A stretch of DNA of 64,000 nucleotides, taken from positions 1,178,001 through 1,242,000 of the forward strand of contig NZ_WELG01000002.1 in assembly GCF_009184425.1 (NCBI RefSeq). Reading direction: 5' to 3'. Below are positions 35,037-44,345 of this stretch, piece by piece. Numbering within the stretch: the first letter of the stretch is position 1; every line of letters starts with the position of its first letter. Made by a program: the position numbers and the translations under genes. Origin of the DNA: Flagellimonas olearia (GTDB lineage Bacteria > Bacteroidota > Bacteroidia > Flavobacteriales > Flavobacteriaceae). A model generated the notes under the pieces. It did not search any database. It saw only the letters and a program-made list of their open reading frames with translations, and was not told the origin of the DNA.

Positions 35037-36239
35037 ATGAAAACCACAGTAGTTATCGGTGGGAATTTCGCAGGAATGACCGCCGCATTGGAAATCAAAA
35101 GAAAAGGGAAAAAGGAACACAAGGTAATTGTCATTGATAAATCGCCCTTGTTTCTGTTCATTCCCTCATTGATATGGGTGCCCTTTGGTAGAAGGGAAAT
35201 CAAGGATATTTCTTTCCGAAAGGATACCATTTTTGAAAAGAAGGGGGTGGACTTTGTCCATGCCGAGGCTTTGAAGGTAGACCCCAATACACAGGTGGTC
35301 CATACCACCAAAGGGGATTTTGGTTACGACCATTTGGTGATTGCCACCGGTCCCAAGGTAAAATATGATGTGGCTCCCGGAGTAGAGGAACATGCCCATT
35401 ACATTGGGACTCCCAACGGGGCCATGAAGACGAGAAAGGCTTTGGAAGAGTTCAAAAACAACCCTGGCCCCATTGTCATTGGGGCTACGCAAAATGCAGG
35501 CTGTATGGGGGCTGCATATGAGTTTCTTTTTAATGTGGAAAAATGGTTGAGGGAACAAAAGATCAGAAAGAAGGTGGATCTGCATTGGATTACCCCCGAA
35601 ACCTTCTTGGGACACTTTGGTATTGATGGAATCACGGGAGGGGAAACCATGCTCAAGTCCTTTATGAAAATGTTCAACATCCATTATCACACCGAGGTGG
35701 GGGTAAAAGAGGTGACCAAAGACACCGTAGTATTGAGTTCAGGGGAGGAGCTGCCAAGCCATTTCACCATGCTGATGCCTCCATTTATAGGGGTAGACTT
35801 TGTGGTGAATTCCCCAGACCTTATGGCCACTCCTGCTGGATATTTGCCTGTGGGTGACGATTACAGACATGTGAAATACCCCAATGTTTGGTCTGCAGGG
35901 ATTGCTGTGGACGTAAAACTGCCCTTCAAACCGGGCAAGGTTCCCTTTTCCGGTCCCAAAACGGGGTATCCATCCGATGAGACCGGTAAAATTGTAGCTG
36001 AGAACATCATTCGGGTGACCCATGGAAAAGAGAAATTGAAAAGAAAATCTTGGGGTAAAATACCCGGTATCTGTGTTATGGATGCCGGAAAGAAAGAAGT
36101 GATCATTATCAGTGACCACTTATTCAAACCTAGGAATTTTGCCATCATGATACCCAACATATTCTATGACTTCAACAAAGTGCTCTTTGAGAAATATTTC
36201 CTTTGGAAAACAAGAAATGGGTATTCCCAATTACCCTAA
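35037..36239 (+). CDS. Sulfide:quinone-oxidoreductase-like FAD flavoprotein
   Basis: A 400-residue pyridine-nucleotide-disulfide-type flavoprotein. The FAD fingerprint is TTVVIGGNFAGMTAAL at the N-terminus; YDHLVIATGP is the second FAD contact. Cysteines in QNAGCMGAAYEF and GICVMDAGKKEV fall where SQR proteins carry catalytic cysteines, but I could not verify the full set of three. It likely passes electrons from sulfide or another donor to quinone at the membrane. A TACTTTTA box at 35009-35016 may be its promoter. Confidence 0.8.
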   Translation: MKTTVVIGGNFAGMTAALEIKRKGKKEHKVIVIDKSPLFLFIPSLIWVPFGRREIKDISFRKDTIFEKKGVDFVHAEALKVDPNTQVVHTTKGDFGYDHLVIATGPKVKYDVAPGVEEHAHYIGTPNGAMKTRKALEEFKNNPGPIVIGATQNAGCMGAAYEFLFNVEKWLREQKIRKKVDLHWITPETFLGHFGIDGITGGETMLKSFMKMFNIHYHTEVGVKEVTKDTVVLSSGEELPSHFTMLMPPFIGVDFVVNSPDLMATPAGYLPVGDDYRHVKYPNVWSAGIAVDVKLPFKPGKVPFSGPKTGYPSDETGKIVAENIIRVTHGKEKLKRKSWGKIPGICVMDAGKKEVIIISDHLFKPRNFAIMIPNIFYDFNKVLFEKYFLWKTRNGYSQLP

Positions 36240-36259
36240 GATCAATCGTTGTTTTGATC

Positions 36260-36292
36260 AAGTCCATTCATTTGTAATGAGTGGACTTTTTC
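36260..36292 (+). terminator. Terminator after SQR-like gene
   Basis: AAGTCCATTCATT (36260-36272) pairs with AATGAGTGGACTT (36276-36288) with one wobble and a 3-nt loop, followed by TTT-C-TTTT. Confidence 0.8.
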
Positions 36293-36318
36293 TTTTGGTG
36301 GCTTTTGACCAAAAGCTC

Positions 36319-36326
36319 TAAGTTTG
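36319..36326 (+). promoter_or_regulatory. phnA -7 promoter box
   Basis: TAAGTTTG matches TAnnTTTG exactly, 24 bp before the chosen ATG, which supports that start over the longer open frame beginning inside the terminator. Confidence 0.5.
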
Positions 36327-36349
36327 CAACGGCTAAAAAAACTTACCGT

Positions 36350-36928
36350 ATGGGACTCTTGGAAGAATTACAGGAACGAAGTGGAAACATCTGCGAATTA
36401 TGTGGTGCAACAGAAGGATTGCGAATCTATGAAGTGCCCCCGGTATCCACGGGTGGGTTGGATGGTAGTGTTTTGGCCTGTGATACCTGTATCACCCAAA
36501 TAGAAGACCCTGATTCGGTTGATGCAAACCATTGGAGGTGTCTGAACGACAGCATGTGGAGTGAACAGGATGCCGTAAAGGTGGTGGCATGGCGAATGCT
36601 GAATCGATTAAAATCAGAAGGGTGGCCCCAAGATCTTTTGGATATGATGTATTTGGAAGATGAGGTTTTGGAGTGGGCCAAGGCTACTGGTGAAGGTAAG
36701 GAAGAAGGGGAACAGGTCATCCACAGGGATGTGAACGGGCTTATTCTGGAAAATGGGGATAGCGTAGTACTGGTAAAAGATCTAAAAGTAAAGGGTTCCA
36801 GCATGGTCGCCAAACAGGGAACCGCCGTAAGACGGATTTCCCTGGATCGCGATAATGCCGAATATATAGAAGGCAAAGTGGATGGTCAACATATTGTGAT
36901 CATCACCAAATACGTTAAGAAGCTCTAG
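36350..36928 (+). CDS. PhnA domain protein
   Basis: A 192-residue protein with an N-terminal zinc ribbon (CELCGATEGL and CDTC) and a C-terminal PhnA beta domain (DVNGLILENGDSVVLVKDLKVKGSSMVAKQGT). Despite the old name, PhnA is not tied to phosphonate use; the role is unknown. I start at the ATG at 36350 (MGLLEELQERSGN); the frame upstream is part of the terminator and promoter region. Its 3' end overlaps the M20 gene by 4 bp. Confidence 0.85.
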   Translation: MGLLEELQERSGNICELCGATEGLRIYEVPPVSTGGLDGSVLACDTCITQIEDPDSVDANHWRCLNDSMWSEQDAVKVVAWRMLNRLKSEGWPQDLLDMMYLEDEVLEWAKATGEGKEEGEQVIHRDVNGLILENGDSVVLVKDLKVKGSSMVAKQGTAVRRISLDRDNAEYIEGKVDGQHIVIITKYVKKL

Positions 36929-38313
36929 GCGTTCATTTCTGTAAAGTACTTGTAAAAGTAGGGAATGGTCTCAATCCCTTTCAGAAAATTCCAAACACCA
37001 AAATGTTCGTTGGGGGAGTGTATGGCATCACTGTCCAGTCCAAAGCCCAACAAAATGGTCTTGCTTTCCAATACTTTTTCAAAAAGTGCCACAATGGGAA
37101 TACTTCCACCAGTACGTTGGGGTACAGGGGTCTTTCCAAAAGTGGTTTCCATCGCCTTGGCGGCGGCTTGATATCCTATACTGTCTATGGGGGTCACATA
37201 GGCCTGGCCGCCGTGATGTGGTTTTACCTTTACCTTGACACTTTTTGGAGCGATGGATTCAAAATATTTGGTGAAGAGCTCCGTAATTTCATGCCAATCC
37301 TGATCAGGCACCAAACGCATGGATATTTTGGCGTAGGCCTTACTGGCGATCACGGTTTTGGCTCCCTCACCGGTATAGCCACCCCAAATACCATTGACAT
37401 CCAAGGTAGGGCGAATGCCAAAACGTTCTGTGGTGGTATAGCCTTTTTCGCCATGTACATCGCCAATATCCAATGCTTTTTTATATTCTTCAAGGTCAAA
37501 AGGGGCTTTGGCCATCTCGGCCCGCTCCTCATCGGAAATGACTTCAACCTTATCATAGAAACCCGGAATGGTTATGTGGTTGTTCTCATCGTGCAAGGTG
37601 GCGATCATTTTGGCCAGCACATTAATGGGGTTGGGCGCTGCGCCTCCGTAAATCCCGGAATGAAGGTCACGGTTGGCTCCGGTCACTTCCACTTCCACAT
37701 AACTGAGTCCCCGAAGTCCCGTAGTGATGGATGGGACATCGTTGGCTATCATTCCGGTGTCGGAAATAAGAATAATGTCGTTCTTTAACTTTTCACGGTT
37801 TTCCTTTAGGAAATCACCCAAACTATCACTGCCTACTTCTTCTTCACCTTCGATCATAAACTTGACATTGCAGGGCAATTGGTTGTTTTTGATCATGAAC
37901 TCCACAGCTTTCACATGCATAAAAAACTGTCCTTTGTCATCACAGGCACCTCGGGCAAAAATGGCGCCGTCCGGGTGCAGTTTGGTAGGTTTGATCACGG
38001 GTTCAAATGGCGGGGAGTCCCACAGGTCCATGGGGTCTGGAGGTTGCACATCGTAGTGCCCATACACCAAGACCGTTGGTAGGTTTGGGTCTATGATTTT
38101 TTCACCATAAACAACAGGATAGCCTTTGGTCTCGCAGATTTCGGTGTTTTCGCAACCCGCAGCTATAAGTGATGACTCAACGGCTTTTGTGGTCGCCAGC
38201 ACATCCTCGGCATAGGCCGGGTCGGCACTAATGGAGGGAAGCCGTAGCAGGTCGTTGAGTTCGTTGATGAATCGGTCTTTGTGGGTATTGATGTAGGTAT
38301 TGATTTGTTCCAT
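36925..38313 (-). CDS. M20-family dipeptidase
   Basis: A 462-residue zinc peptidase of the CNDP/dipeptidase branch of M20. Metal ligands and catalytic residues are visible in YGHYDVQPPD, GACDDKGQ, EGEEEVGS and ISDTG, with the dimerisation-domain RDLHSGIYGG in the middle. No signal peptide, so it is cytoplasmic and probably cleaves peptides taken up by the cell. Confidence 0.92.
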   Translation of the reverse strand: MEQINTYINTHKDRFINELNDLLRLPSISADPAYAEDVLATTKAVESSLIAAGCENTEICETKGYPVVYGEKIIDPNLPTVLVYGHYDVQPPDPMDLWDSPPFEPVIKPTKLHPDGAIFARGACDDKGQFFMHVKAVEFMIKNNQLPCNVKFMIEGEEEVGSDSLGDFLKENREKLKNDIILISDTGMIANDVPSITTGLRGLSYVEVEVTGANRDLHSGIYGGAAPNPINVLAKMIATLHDENNHITIPGFYDKVEVISDEERAEMAKAPFDLEEYKKALDIGDVHGEKGYTTTERFGIRPTLDVNGIWGGYTGEGAKTVIASKAYAKISMRLVPDQDWHEITELFTKYFESIAPKSVKVKVKPHHGGQAYVTPIDSIGYQAAAKAMETTFGKTPVPQRTGGSIPIVALFEKVLESKTILLGFGLDSDAIHSPNEHFGVWNFLKGIETIPYFYKYFTEMNA

Positions 38314-38370
38314 AGTTTATTTAAAAAGTGCCCTAAAAGTACAAAAAACAAGTTTTTGCATGTAGTCCAT

Positions 38371-38399
38371 TTGCAAATCGGAAAATTGAGCTATATTTG
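38371..38399 (+). promoter_or_regulatory. tRNA-Leu promoter
   Basis: TTG at 38371-38373 (-33) and TATATTTG at 38392-38399 (-7) with an 18-bp spacer, ending 12 bp before the tRNA. Confidence 0.7.
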
Positions 38400-38411
38400 C
38401 ACTCCAATTTC

Positions 38412-38493
38412 GCGGGTGTGGTGGAATTGGTAGACACGCTAGACTTAGGATCTAGTGCCGCAAGGCGTGGGGGTTCGACTCCCTTCACCCGCA
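38412..38493 (+). tRNA. tRNA-Leu (anticodon TAG)
   Basis: An 82-nt class II tRNA. The acceptor stem GCGGGTG pairs with CACCCGC (38486-38492) with discriminator A at 38493. The anticodon stem CTAGA/TCTAG encloses CTTAGGA with anticodon TAG at 38446-38448. A long variable arm (TGCCGCAAGGCGT) and the TTCGACT T-loop are present. The terminal CCA is not encoded. Confidence 0.97.
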
Positions 38494-38503
38494 CAGAAAA
38501 CTT

Positions 38504-38540
38504 AGACCTATTCGATGGAAACATTGTTTAGGTCTTTTTT
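38504..38540 (+). terminator. Terminator after tRNA-Leu
   Basis: AGACCTA (38504-38510) and TAGGTCT (38529-38535) form a stem, with an inner CGATG/CATTG pairing, followed by six T residues from 38535. Confidence 0.75.
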
Positions 38541-38608
38541 ATTCGTGGAATTTCTGAACAAATCTTAAGACACCACTCTTTGAAAATGGTTAAATTTGGT
38601 TGTCTACC

Positions 38609-39025
38609 ATGAAGGAAATAGAAAGCATACTGGAAAACAAACTTGTACGGCCCACGGCCATGCGAATGCTGGTCTATCAATACTTTATGGGGCAAGATGC
38701 GGCAGTTTCATTGACCCATGTGGAGAATGCCTTTGAAAAGGCGGACCGCACCACCTTATATCGCACCTTGAAGGTTTTTGAAGAAAAGGGTGTCGTGCAC
38801 CAGATAGATGATGGTACGGGTACCAAAAAATACGCACTTTGTGAACCTGGATGCAATTGTGAATTGGAGCAGGATCTTCACCTGCACTTTCATTGCGACC
38901 GTTGTAATGAGACCGTTTGCCTAACGGAACATAAGATACCGCATATCAATCTTCCCGAAGGCTTTGTGGCCGAGGATGCCAATGTGGTGCTCAAAGGCTT
39001 GTGCGATAAATGCAGCGAACAATAA
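38609..39025 (+). CDS. Fur-family metal-responsive repressor
   Basis: A 138-residue Fur-superfamily regulator: winged helix (VRPTAMRMLVYQYF...RTTLYRTLKVFEEKGVVHQI) and a dimerisation/metal domain with HLHFHCDRCNETVCL and a C-terminal CDKC, the two CxxC pairs that hold structural zinc. Its pairing with the Zn/Cd-type ATPase downstream suggests Zur-like sensing. The ATG at 38609 is used; TTG three codons earlier is possible. A TAAATTTG box at 38591-38598 would leave an almost leaderless mRNA. Confidence 0.88.
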   Translation: MKEIESILENKLVRPTAMRMLVYQYFMGQDAAVSLTHVENAFEKADRTTLYRTLKVFEEKGVVHQIDDGTGTKKYALCEPGCNCELEQDLHLHFHCDRCNETVCLTEHKIPHINLPEGFVAEDANVVLKGLCDKCSEQ

Positions 39026-39069
39026 ATGCACTTCCGTTGCATGGCTATTTTGGGGAACTTGCACCCCAT

Positions 39070-41022
39070 ATGGTACAAAAGAAAAAAATACAGCTACGGG
39101 ATTTAGGTCACCACGACCATGATCATGATCACGACCACTGTTGTTCGGGGGAGACCTCAGATTTTAGGACCTATCTGCCCGCCCTTTTCAGTTTTGTAAT
39201 GCTCCTTTTGGGCATAACTGCGGATTATTTTGAAAACCTCCCATTTTTCAGAGGATGGATAAGGGTAATTTGGTATTTGGCTGCCTATATACCCGTAGGG
39301 TTTCCGGTAGTAAAACAAGGATGGAACAGTATCAAAAGAGGAAACTTCTTCACGGAGTTTTTCTTGATGTCCATAGCCACACTTGGGGCATTTGCCATTG
39401 GAGAATATCCAGAAGGTGTCGCCGTCATGGTGTTCTATGCTGTTGGGGAATTGTTCCAAGAGTCGGCGGTAAAGCGGGCCAAGGGAAATATAAAGGCCTT
39501 GTTGGATGTCCGCCCCAATGAAGCTTTGGTGTTTCGCGACGGTAATTTTGTTGCGGTAAATCCGGAAACGGTAAAGATTGGGGAACGTATTCAGGTGCGT
39601 GTTGGGGAGAAAGTTCCCTTGGATGGGGTCTTGCTCTCCCCCAAGGCATCTTTGAATACCGCGGCCATAACCGGTGAGAGCAAACCCCAGACGCTTCAAA
39701 AGGATGAGGTTGTATATGCCGGTAGCATTAATTTGGATGGTGTAATGGAAGTTCAGGTAACCAAAGTGTTCAAGGATAGTTCCATAGCCCGGATTTTGGA
39801 AATGGTGCAACATGCCACGGCCCGAAAATCAAAAACAGAACTTTTCATCAGAAAGTTTGCTCGGATCTACACCCCCATTGTGGTTTTTCTTGCCATTGGA
39901 CTCACTTTTTTACCCTATTTGTTTGTTGAGGACTATGTATTTGGGGATTGGCTGTATCGCGCTTTGATATTTCTGGTGGTATCCTGTCCCTGTGCGTTGG
40001 TCATATCCATCCCTTTGGGATATTTCGGCGGATTGGGAGCCGCTTCCCGGAACGGTATTCTCTTTAAAGGGGCTTCTTTTTTGGATGCGGTGGCCAAAGT
40101 AAATACCGTGGTGATGGATAAAACCGGAACCGTGACCAAAGGTGTGTTCAAAATAAAAGAGGTGGTGAGCCATGCTCCAATGGAGAAAAATGATTTTATG
40201 AAATACCTCATGGCCATTGAGGGGCAGTCCACCCATCCCATTGCCAAAGCCATCATGGAGTATAAGGTTGAAGGTGAAATGTATACTGCCTCCGAGGTTG
40301 TCGAAATAGCGGGAAAGGGCTTGAAGGGGCTTGTAAATGGAAAATCCGTATGGGTGGGGAACAGGGCTTTGATGGTTGCCAACCAAGTTAAAATGCCCCA
40401 GGTAATGGAAGCAACGGAAGAGTCCGTTGTTTTGGTGGCCATTCAAGGGAATTTTGCCGGATATGTCACCATTGCCGATGAGCTTAAGGAGGATGCCGAT
40501 GAGGCCATTCAACAACTGCGGAAGGCAGGTGTCTCAAAGATTGGTATGCTTTCCGGGGATAAGGATTCCATCACCCAAAAACTGTCCAAGCAACTCCAGT
40601 TGGACTGGGCCATAGGAGGACTGCTTCCCGAAGACAAACTCAAAGAGGTTGAACGGATAAGGAAGAACCCTGATACCAAGGTGATTTTCGTAGGTGATGG
40701 TATCAACGATGCTCCCGTGCTCGCTGCAAGTGATGTGGGTATGGCCATGGGAGGTCTGGGCAGTGACGTGGCCATTGAAACTGCTGATGTGGTCATCCAG
40801 ACCGATCAACCCAGTAAAATAGCCAAGGCCATTAGAATTGGACGCTCCACTCGAAAAATTGTTTGGCAGAACATTGCATTGGCATTTGGCGTGAAGGCGT
40901 TGGTCCTCATTTTGGGTGCGGGTGGACTCGCCACCATGTGGGAAGCCGTTTTTGCCGATGTGGGCGTGGCTTTATTGGCCATTCTAAATGCAATTAGACT
41001 GCAACGTATGGAATGGAATTGA
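39070..41022 (+). CDS. Zn/Cd/Pb-type P1B ATPase
   Basis: A heavy-metal exporter of 650 residues from the ATG at 39070 (an in-frame ATG at 39010 overlaps the preceding gene and gives a poor N-terminus). The start is a metal-binding tail, HHDHDHDHDHCC, instead of a CxxC ferredoxin-like domain. CPC is in SCPCALVIS, the phosphorylation site is DKTGT, and GDGIND is the hinge. The last helix has D-V-G-V-A-L-L and the preceding one a Lys in VKALVLIL, the P1B-2 (zinc/cadmium/lead) signature. Probably repressed by the upstream Fur-family protein. Confidence 0.92.
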   Translation: MVQKKKIQLRDLGHHDHDHDHDHCCSGETSDFRTYLPALFSFVMLLLGITADYFENLPFFRGWIRVIWYLAAYIPVGFPVVKQGWNSIKRGNFFTEFFLMSIATLGAFAIGEYPEGVAVMVFYAVGELFQESAVKRAKGNIKALLDVRPNEALVFRDGNFVAVNPETVKIGERIQVRVGEKVPLDGVLLSPKASLNTAAITGESKPQTLQKDEVVYAGSINLDGVMEVQVTKVFKDSSIARILEMVQHATARKSKTELFIRKFARIYTPIVVFLAIGLTFLPYLFVEDYVFGDWLYRALIFLVVSCPCALVISIPLGYFGGLGAASRNGILFKGASFLDAVAKVNTVVMDKTGTVTKGVFKIKEVVSHAPMEKNDFMKYLMAIEGQSTHPIAKAIMEYKVEGEMYTASEVVEIAGKGLKGLVNGKSVWVGNRALMVANQVKMPQVMEATEESVVLVAIQGNFAGYVTIADELKEDADEAIQQLRKAGVSKIGMLSGDKDSITQKLSKQLQLDWAIGGLLPEDKLKEVERIRKNPDTKVIFVGDGINDAPVLAASDVGMAMGGLGSDVAIETADVVIQTDQPSKIAKAIRIGRSTRKIVWQNIALAFGVKALVLILGAGGLATMWEAVFADVGVALLAILNAIRLQRMEWN

Positions 41023-41430
41023 TGTTCTTCAGGTCATTGATTCCCTTCGGATGAAACAGATGAAAAGTTCCATTAAAAAATAAAGGAGAAGGTCTTTTTG
41101 GATATTGATGTTGCAAAAATTTGAAGAAAAAATTCTTACAGGAATTACGTTTGGTGTCATGGCATATCCATATGGTTTTGTATCTTTAGGTTGATACGAT
41201 TTTTACCTTAGTTATTGGATGTGAGGTGATAAAGGGTTTAAAAAGAAAAAGGAAAGGGGACGTTTTCTTATGAAAATTGATATTTGTCAATTTCGTATCA
41301 TTGTTTTTCTTACATCATATCGACAATAATTCCCTTCAAAAAATGTTCTCATAGTCGTGAGCTATCGTTTTTTTACGATATTTAACATGAATTACCAAAA
41401 AACCAAACTAACTGTTATTACTACCAAATC
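41023..41430. other. 408-bp intergenic region
   Basis: AT-rich noncoding DNA between the P-type ATPase and the response regulator. It holds one TTGATATTTGTCAA palindrome (41277-41290) and no ORF or convincing terminator. I do not see a TAnnTTTG box at a useful distance from either the palindrome or the response regulator. Confidence 0.5.
41278..41289. promoter_or_regulatory. Orphan TGA-N6-TCA (Fnr-like) palindrome
   Basis: TGATATTTGTCA, embedded in TTGA-N6-TCAA, fits the motif found at the cbb3-regulon promoters. It lies about 140 bp before the response regulator, but no -7 box is found at the fixed 29.5-bp spacing on either strand, so function here is uncertain. Confidence 0.35.
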
Positions 41431-41823
41431 ATGTACAAGGAAATTTATTTGGTCGATGATGAAGACCTAGTGAACACCGTGAATACAATCCATTTTAGAA
41501 AACTGGGATTGGAAGATAGGATCAAAAGTTTTACCAATCCAGAATTGGCTCTCGATGATCTTCGGTACAGGGAAAACCCAAATATCAAAACATTGATTCT
41601 CCTCGATATTAATATGCCAGAAATGAGCGGCTTTGAGTTTTTGGAATTTATGGACCTGGAAAGCTTTCCAGATACCAATGAGGTGCTCTTGGTTACCTCT
41701 TCCGAATCCGATGCCGATCGTGAAGAAGCCGATAAGTATAAAAAGTACGTAAAGGAATTTATTACCAAGCCCTTGCGCATTGAGCATTTGGAGGAATATC
41801 TACAGGGTTCGTTCAATGCCTGA
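41431..41823 (+). CDS. Single-domain response regulator
   Basis: A 130-residue receiver domain with no output domain. The phosphoacceptor is Asp59 in TLILLDINMPEMSG; the N-terminal acidic pair (VDDED), a Thr/Ser in VTSSES and the Lys in FITKPL complete the site. The PAS histidine kinase follows 65 bp later on the same strand and is the likely partner, so it may pass phosphate on or control the kinase. Confidence 0.9.
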   Translation: MYKEIYLVDDEDLVNTVNTIHFRKLGLEDRIKSFTNPELALDDLRYRENPNIKTLILLDINMPEMSGFEFLEFMDLESFPDTNEVLLVTSSESDADREEADKYKKYVKEFITKPLRIEHLEEYLQGSFNA

Positions 41824-41888
41824 ACGGTACGTTAAAGTATGACCCCGGAATGCCAATGACACAGTTCCCTCTGTGAAAATACGCAGCA

Positions 41889-43340
41889 TTGAAAGAAAAG
41901 CAGGTTAGGATCAATAATGACAAAGAGGCCTTGAAAGCAAAGAATGATGCTATTTGGGCCATGGATAAGGATTTCCTATTGACGGCCTATAACAAAGCGT
42001 TCAAGGAAAGATTCAAAAAGGAATTTCAGGAGGATCCGCAAGTAGGTCTCAACCTAAGGTCCTATTACAAAAAGAGCATTTTTTTCAGGACCTGCGAGCA
42101 AGGCAGCGAGAGGGCTTTGGACAGATATGCCACCTCGTCCAGACAATCTGTAGGGGTAAATGAAGATGCGGAGGTCATTGAATTTTTCTTTCAACCTTAT
42201 ATGGATACATCTGGAGAGGTCACAGGATGTTGTATATGGCAAAAATGCCTGTCCCATGAGGTCGAGAACATTCTCAGGCTAAAGGAAAGCGAGAGAAAAT
42301 ACAAAGAGACCCAGGCCATTGGTAATGTAGGGCATTGGAGTTGGGACATGACCAAGGATGAGATTACCTGGTCCGATCAAATATTTAGAATATATGGTCA
42401 AGTGCCCGGAAAGTTCGAAGCTACTTATGGCGCATTGATGGAATTGATCCATCCGGAAGATCGTGAGGCTTTCAATGAGGATGTTCAACGATGTATCACT
42501 GAAAAGTTGCCGCATGACTCTACCAATAGAATCATTGTGGGCGATGGGGAAATCAGGTATGTGCAGCACAAGGGACGTGCCTTTTATGATACTAATGGCA
42601 ATCCTACTGGAATGGCAGGGATTACCCGTGATGTGACCAAAGACATGTTGGCCAGCCAGCAAATAGTGCAGCAGAACCATGAACTGCAAAATTTTATAAG
42701 GATCATTTCCCATAATCTCCGCGGGCCCATATCCAACCTATTGATGCTGTCCAAAATCTACGATTGGGGCAAGGATGAAATGAACGATGATATTGTCCGT
42801 AAAATAGAGCAGACCACCGAGGCTTTGGATCAGACCATAAAAGATCTTAGTCTTTCACTTTCCTTGAAAAATGCCGAAAAGGAACAGTTCAGAGAGATTG
42901 CATTGACGGATGTCATGAAAGACGTGGATGCGCTTTTGGCGGAAGAGGTAACCGATTCCAATGCAATCATACGCACGGATTTTTCCAAAGCGGAAACCAT
43001 TTTGGGGCTAAAAGCATATTTGGCCAATATTGTATACAACCTAATTTTGAATGCCATCCACTATGGTAAGGAAGAAGTTTCTCCGATAATCGAAATCAGA
43101 ACCCAAGCAACAGATGACGGTATAACTTTGGAGGTATCCGATAATGGTATTGGTATGGAACTCACACCGGAACGGGAAAAAAAGATTTTTGACCTTTATG
43201 GCAGGTTGAGCGGCACCACTGAAGGGAAGGGTTTGGGATTGTATTTGGTAAAAACCCAAGTAGAGGCCATGGAGGGGAAAATTGAAGTACGGAGTGAGAA
43301 GGATGTGGGAACCACATTTGCCATCCACTTTAAAAAATAG
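41889..43340 (+). CDS. PAS-domain sensor histidine kinase
   Basis: A 483-residue soluble kinase. There are two PAS-like regions: residues about 18-130 (AIWAMDKDFLLTAYNKAF) and 140-255 (GHWSWDMTKDEITWSDQIFRIYG, then GNPTGMAGITRDVT). The H-box is IISHNLRGPISNL (His near residue 275) and the ATP domain has NLILNAIHYG, VSDNGIGM and GKGLGLYLVK. No membrane helix, so the signal is internal. The start is TTG at 41889, after an in-frame stop; an ATG at 41961 would cut into the first PAS domain. Confidence 0.85.
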   Translation: MKEKQVRINNDKEALKAKNDAIWAMDKDFLLTAYNKAFKERFKKEFQEDPQVGLNLRSYYKKSIFFRTCEQGSERALDRYATSSRQSVGVNEDAEVIEFFFQPYMDTSGEVTGCCIWQKCLSHEVENILRLKESERKYKETQAIGNVGHWSWDMTKDEITWSDQIFRIYGQVPGKFEATYGALMELIHPEDREAFNEDVQRCITEKLPHDSTNRIIVGDGEIRYVQHKGRAFYDTNGNPTGMAGITRDVTKDMLASQQIVQQNHELQNFIRIISHNLRGPISNLLMLSKIYDWGKDEMNDDIVRKIEQTTEALDQTIKDLSLSLSLKNAEKEQFREIALTDVMKDVDALLAEEVTDSNAIIRTDFSKAETILGLKAYLANIVYNLILNAIHYGKEEVSPIIEIRTQATDDGITLEVSDNGIGMELTPEREKKIFDLYGRLSGTTEGKGLGLYLVKTQVEAMEGKIEVRSEKDVGTTFAIHFKK

Positions 43341-43342
43341 GC

Positions 43343-44293
43343 CTAGGAATCCAAACTGGAAAAAGGCAGACGGTTTACATCCACATTGCCGCCAGAAATA
43401 ATGATTCCGATTTTTTTACCTTCTAATAGTTCTTTTTCCTTAAGTGTGGCGGCAAAGGCCACGGCACTTGAGGGCTCACAGACAATTTTAAGCCGTTCCC
43501 AAAGTATCTGCATGGCGGCAATAATTTCATCTTCGGTTACCCTTGTGATGTGGTCCACATAACGTTGGATGATAGGAAAATTTCGATCTCCCAGATGTGT
43601 CCTCAATCCATCCGCTACGGTATTGGCGGTAATATTGGTTTCAATAACCCCACTTTTAAGTGAACGATAGGCATCATCGGCTGCAAGGGGTTCCCCACCA
43701 ATTACCTTACAGGAATTCCCAAAATAATGTGCGGCCAAAGCCGTTCCGGCAATAAGTCCGCCGCCGCCAACAGGGGCAAATACACAGTCCAGACCCGAAT
43801 GTTCTTCCAAGAGTTCCATACAGGCAGTTCCCTGTCCCAAGATTACAGCATCGTCATTGGAGGGGTGAATAAAGGTTGCTCCTTGTTCTTCTTCTATTTT
43901 TTTGGCTTCCTTTTCCCGGGCCTCCAACGTGGATTCACACTCAATTACGATGCCGCCATACCCTTTAACGGCATTTTTCTTGACCTGGGGAGCGTTCTTT
44001 GGTATCACAATAAAGGCTTTGACCCCTAAACTTTGTGCTGCCAAGGACAGAGCTTGGGCAAAATTACCCGAAGAATGCGTCACCACACCCTTTTGCTGCA
44101 GCGCTTTGGGGAGTTGCATAATGGCATTGGCGGCTCCACGCATCTTAAAGGCTCCCATCCGTTGGAAATTTTCACACTTGAAGAAAACGGATGCCCCTAC
44201 CATTTGGTCAATAAGTCGGGAGGTGAGCACAGGCGTATTATGGATAAAAGGTTTTATCCGTTCATGGCACTCTTGAAGTTGCTTTTGGTCCAT
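43343..44293 (-). CDS. Threonine/serine dehydratase or serine racemase (PLP)
   Basis: A 316-residue fold-type II PLP enzyme. The Schiff-base lysine is in the FKMRGAANAI stretch near residue 50, SSGNFAQAL binds the substrate carboxylate, and GGGGLIAG holds the PLP phosphate. The length and lack of a regulatory ACT domain fit serine racemase or catabolic threonine dehydratase; sequence alone does not separate these. Its stop is 2 bp from the end of the convergent kinase gene. Confidence 0.87.
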   Translation of the reverse strand: MDQKQLQECHERIKPFIHNTPVLTSRLIDQMVGASVFFKCENFQRMGAFKMRGAANAIMQLPKALQQKGVVTHSSGNFAQALSLAAQSLGVKAFIVIPKNAPQVKKNAVKGYGGIVIECESTLEAREKEAKKIEEEQGATFIHPSNDDAVILGQGTACMELLEEHSGLDCVFAPVGGGGLIAGTALAAHYFGNSCKVIGGEPLAADDAYRSLKSGVIETNITANTVADGLRTHLGDRNFPIIQRYVDHITRVTEDEIIAAMQILWERLKIVCEPSSAVAFAATLKEKELLEGKKIGIIISGGNVDVNRLPFSSLDS

Positions 44294-44345
44294 ACGATTG
44301 CTTTAGCGGGGAACCGAATGGTAAATATAGGCAGGAGAAGGCAAT

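Noticed and set aside
36281-36349. Longer PhnA start
   Set aside because: The added codons lie in a terminator arm and a -7 box; the ATG at 36350 fits the zinc-ribbon start.
39010-39069. Upstream ATG for the P-type ATPase
   Set aside because: It would overlap the Fur-family gene by 16 bp and add 20 residues that do not resemble the family N-terminus.
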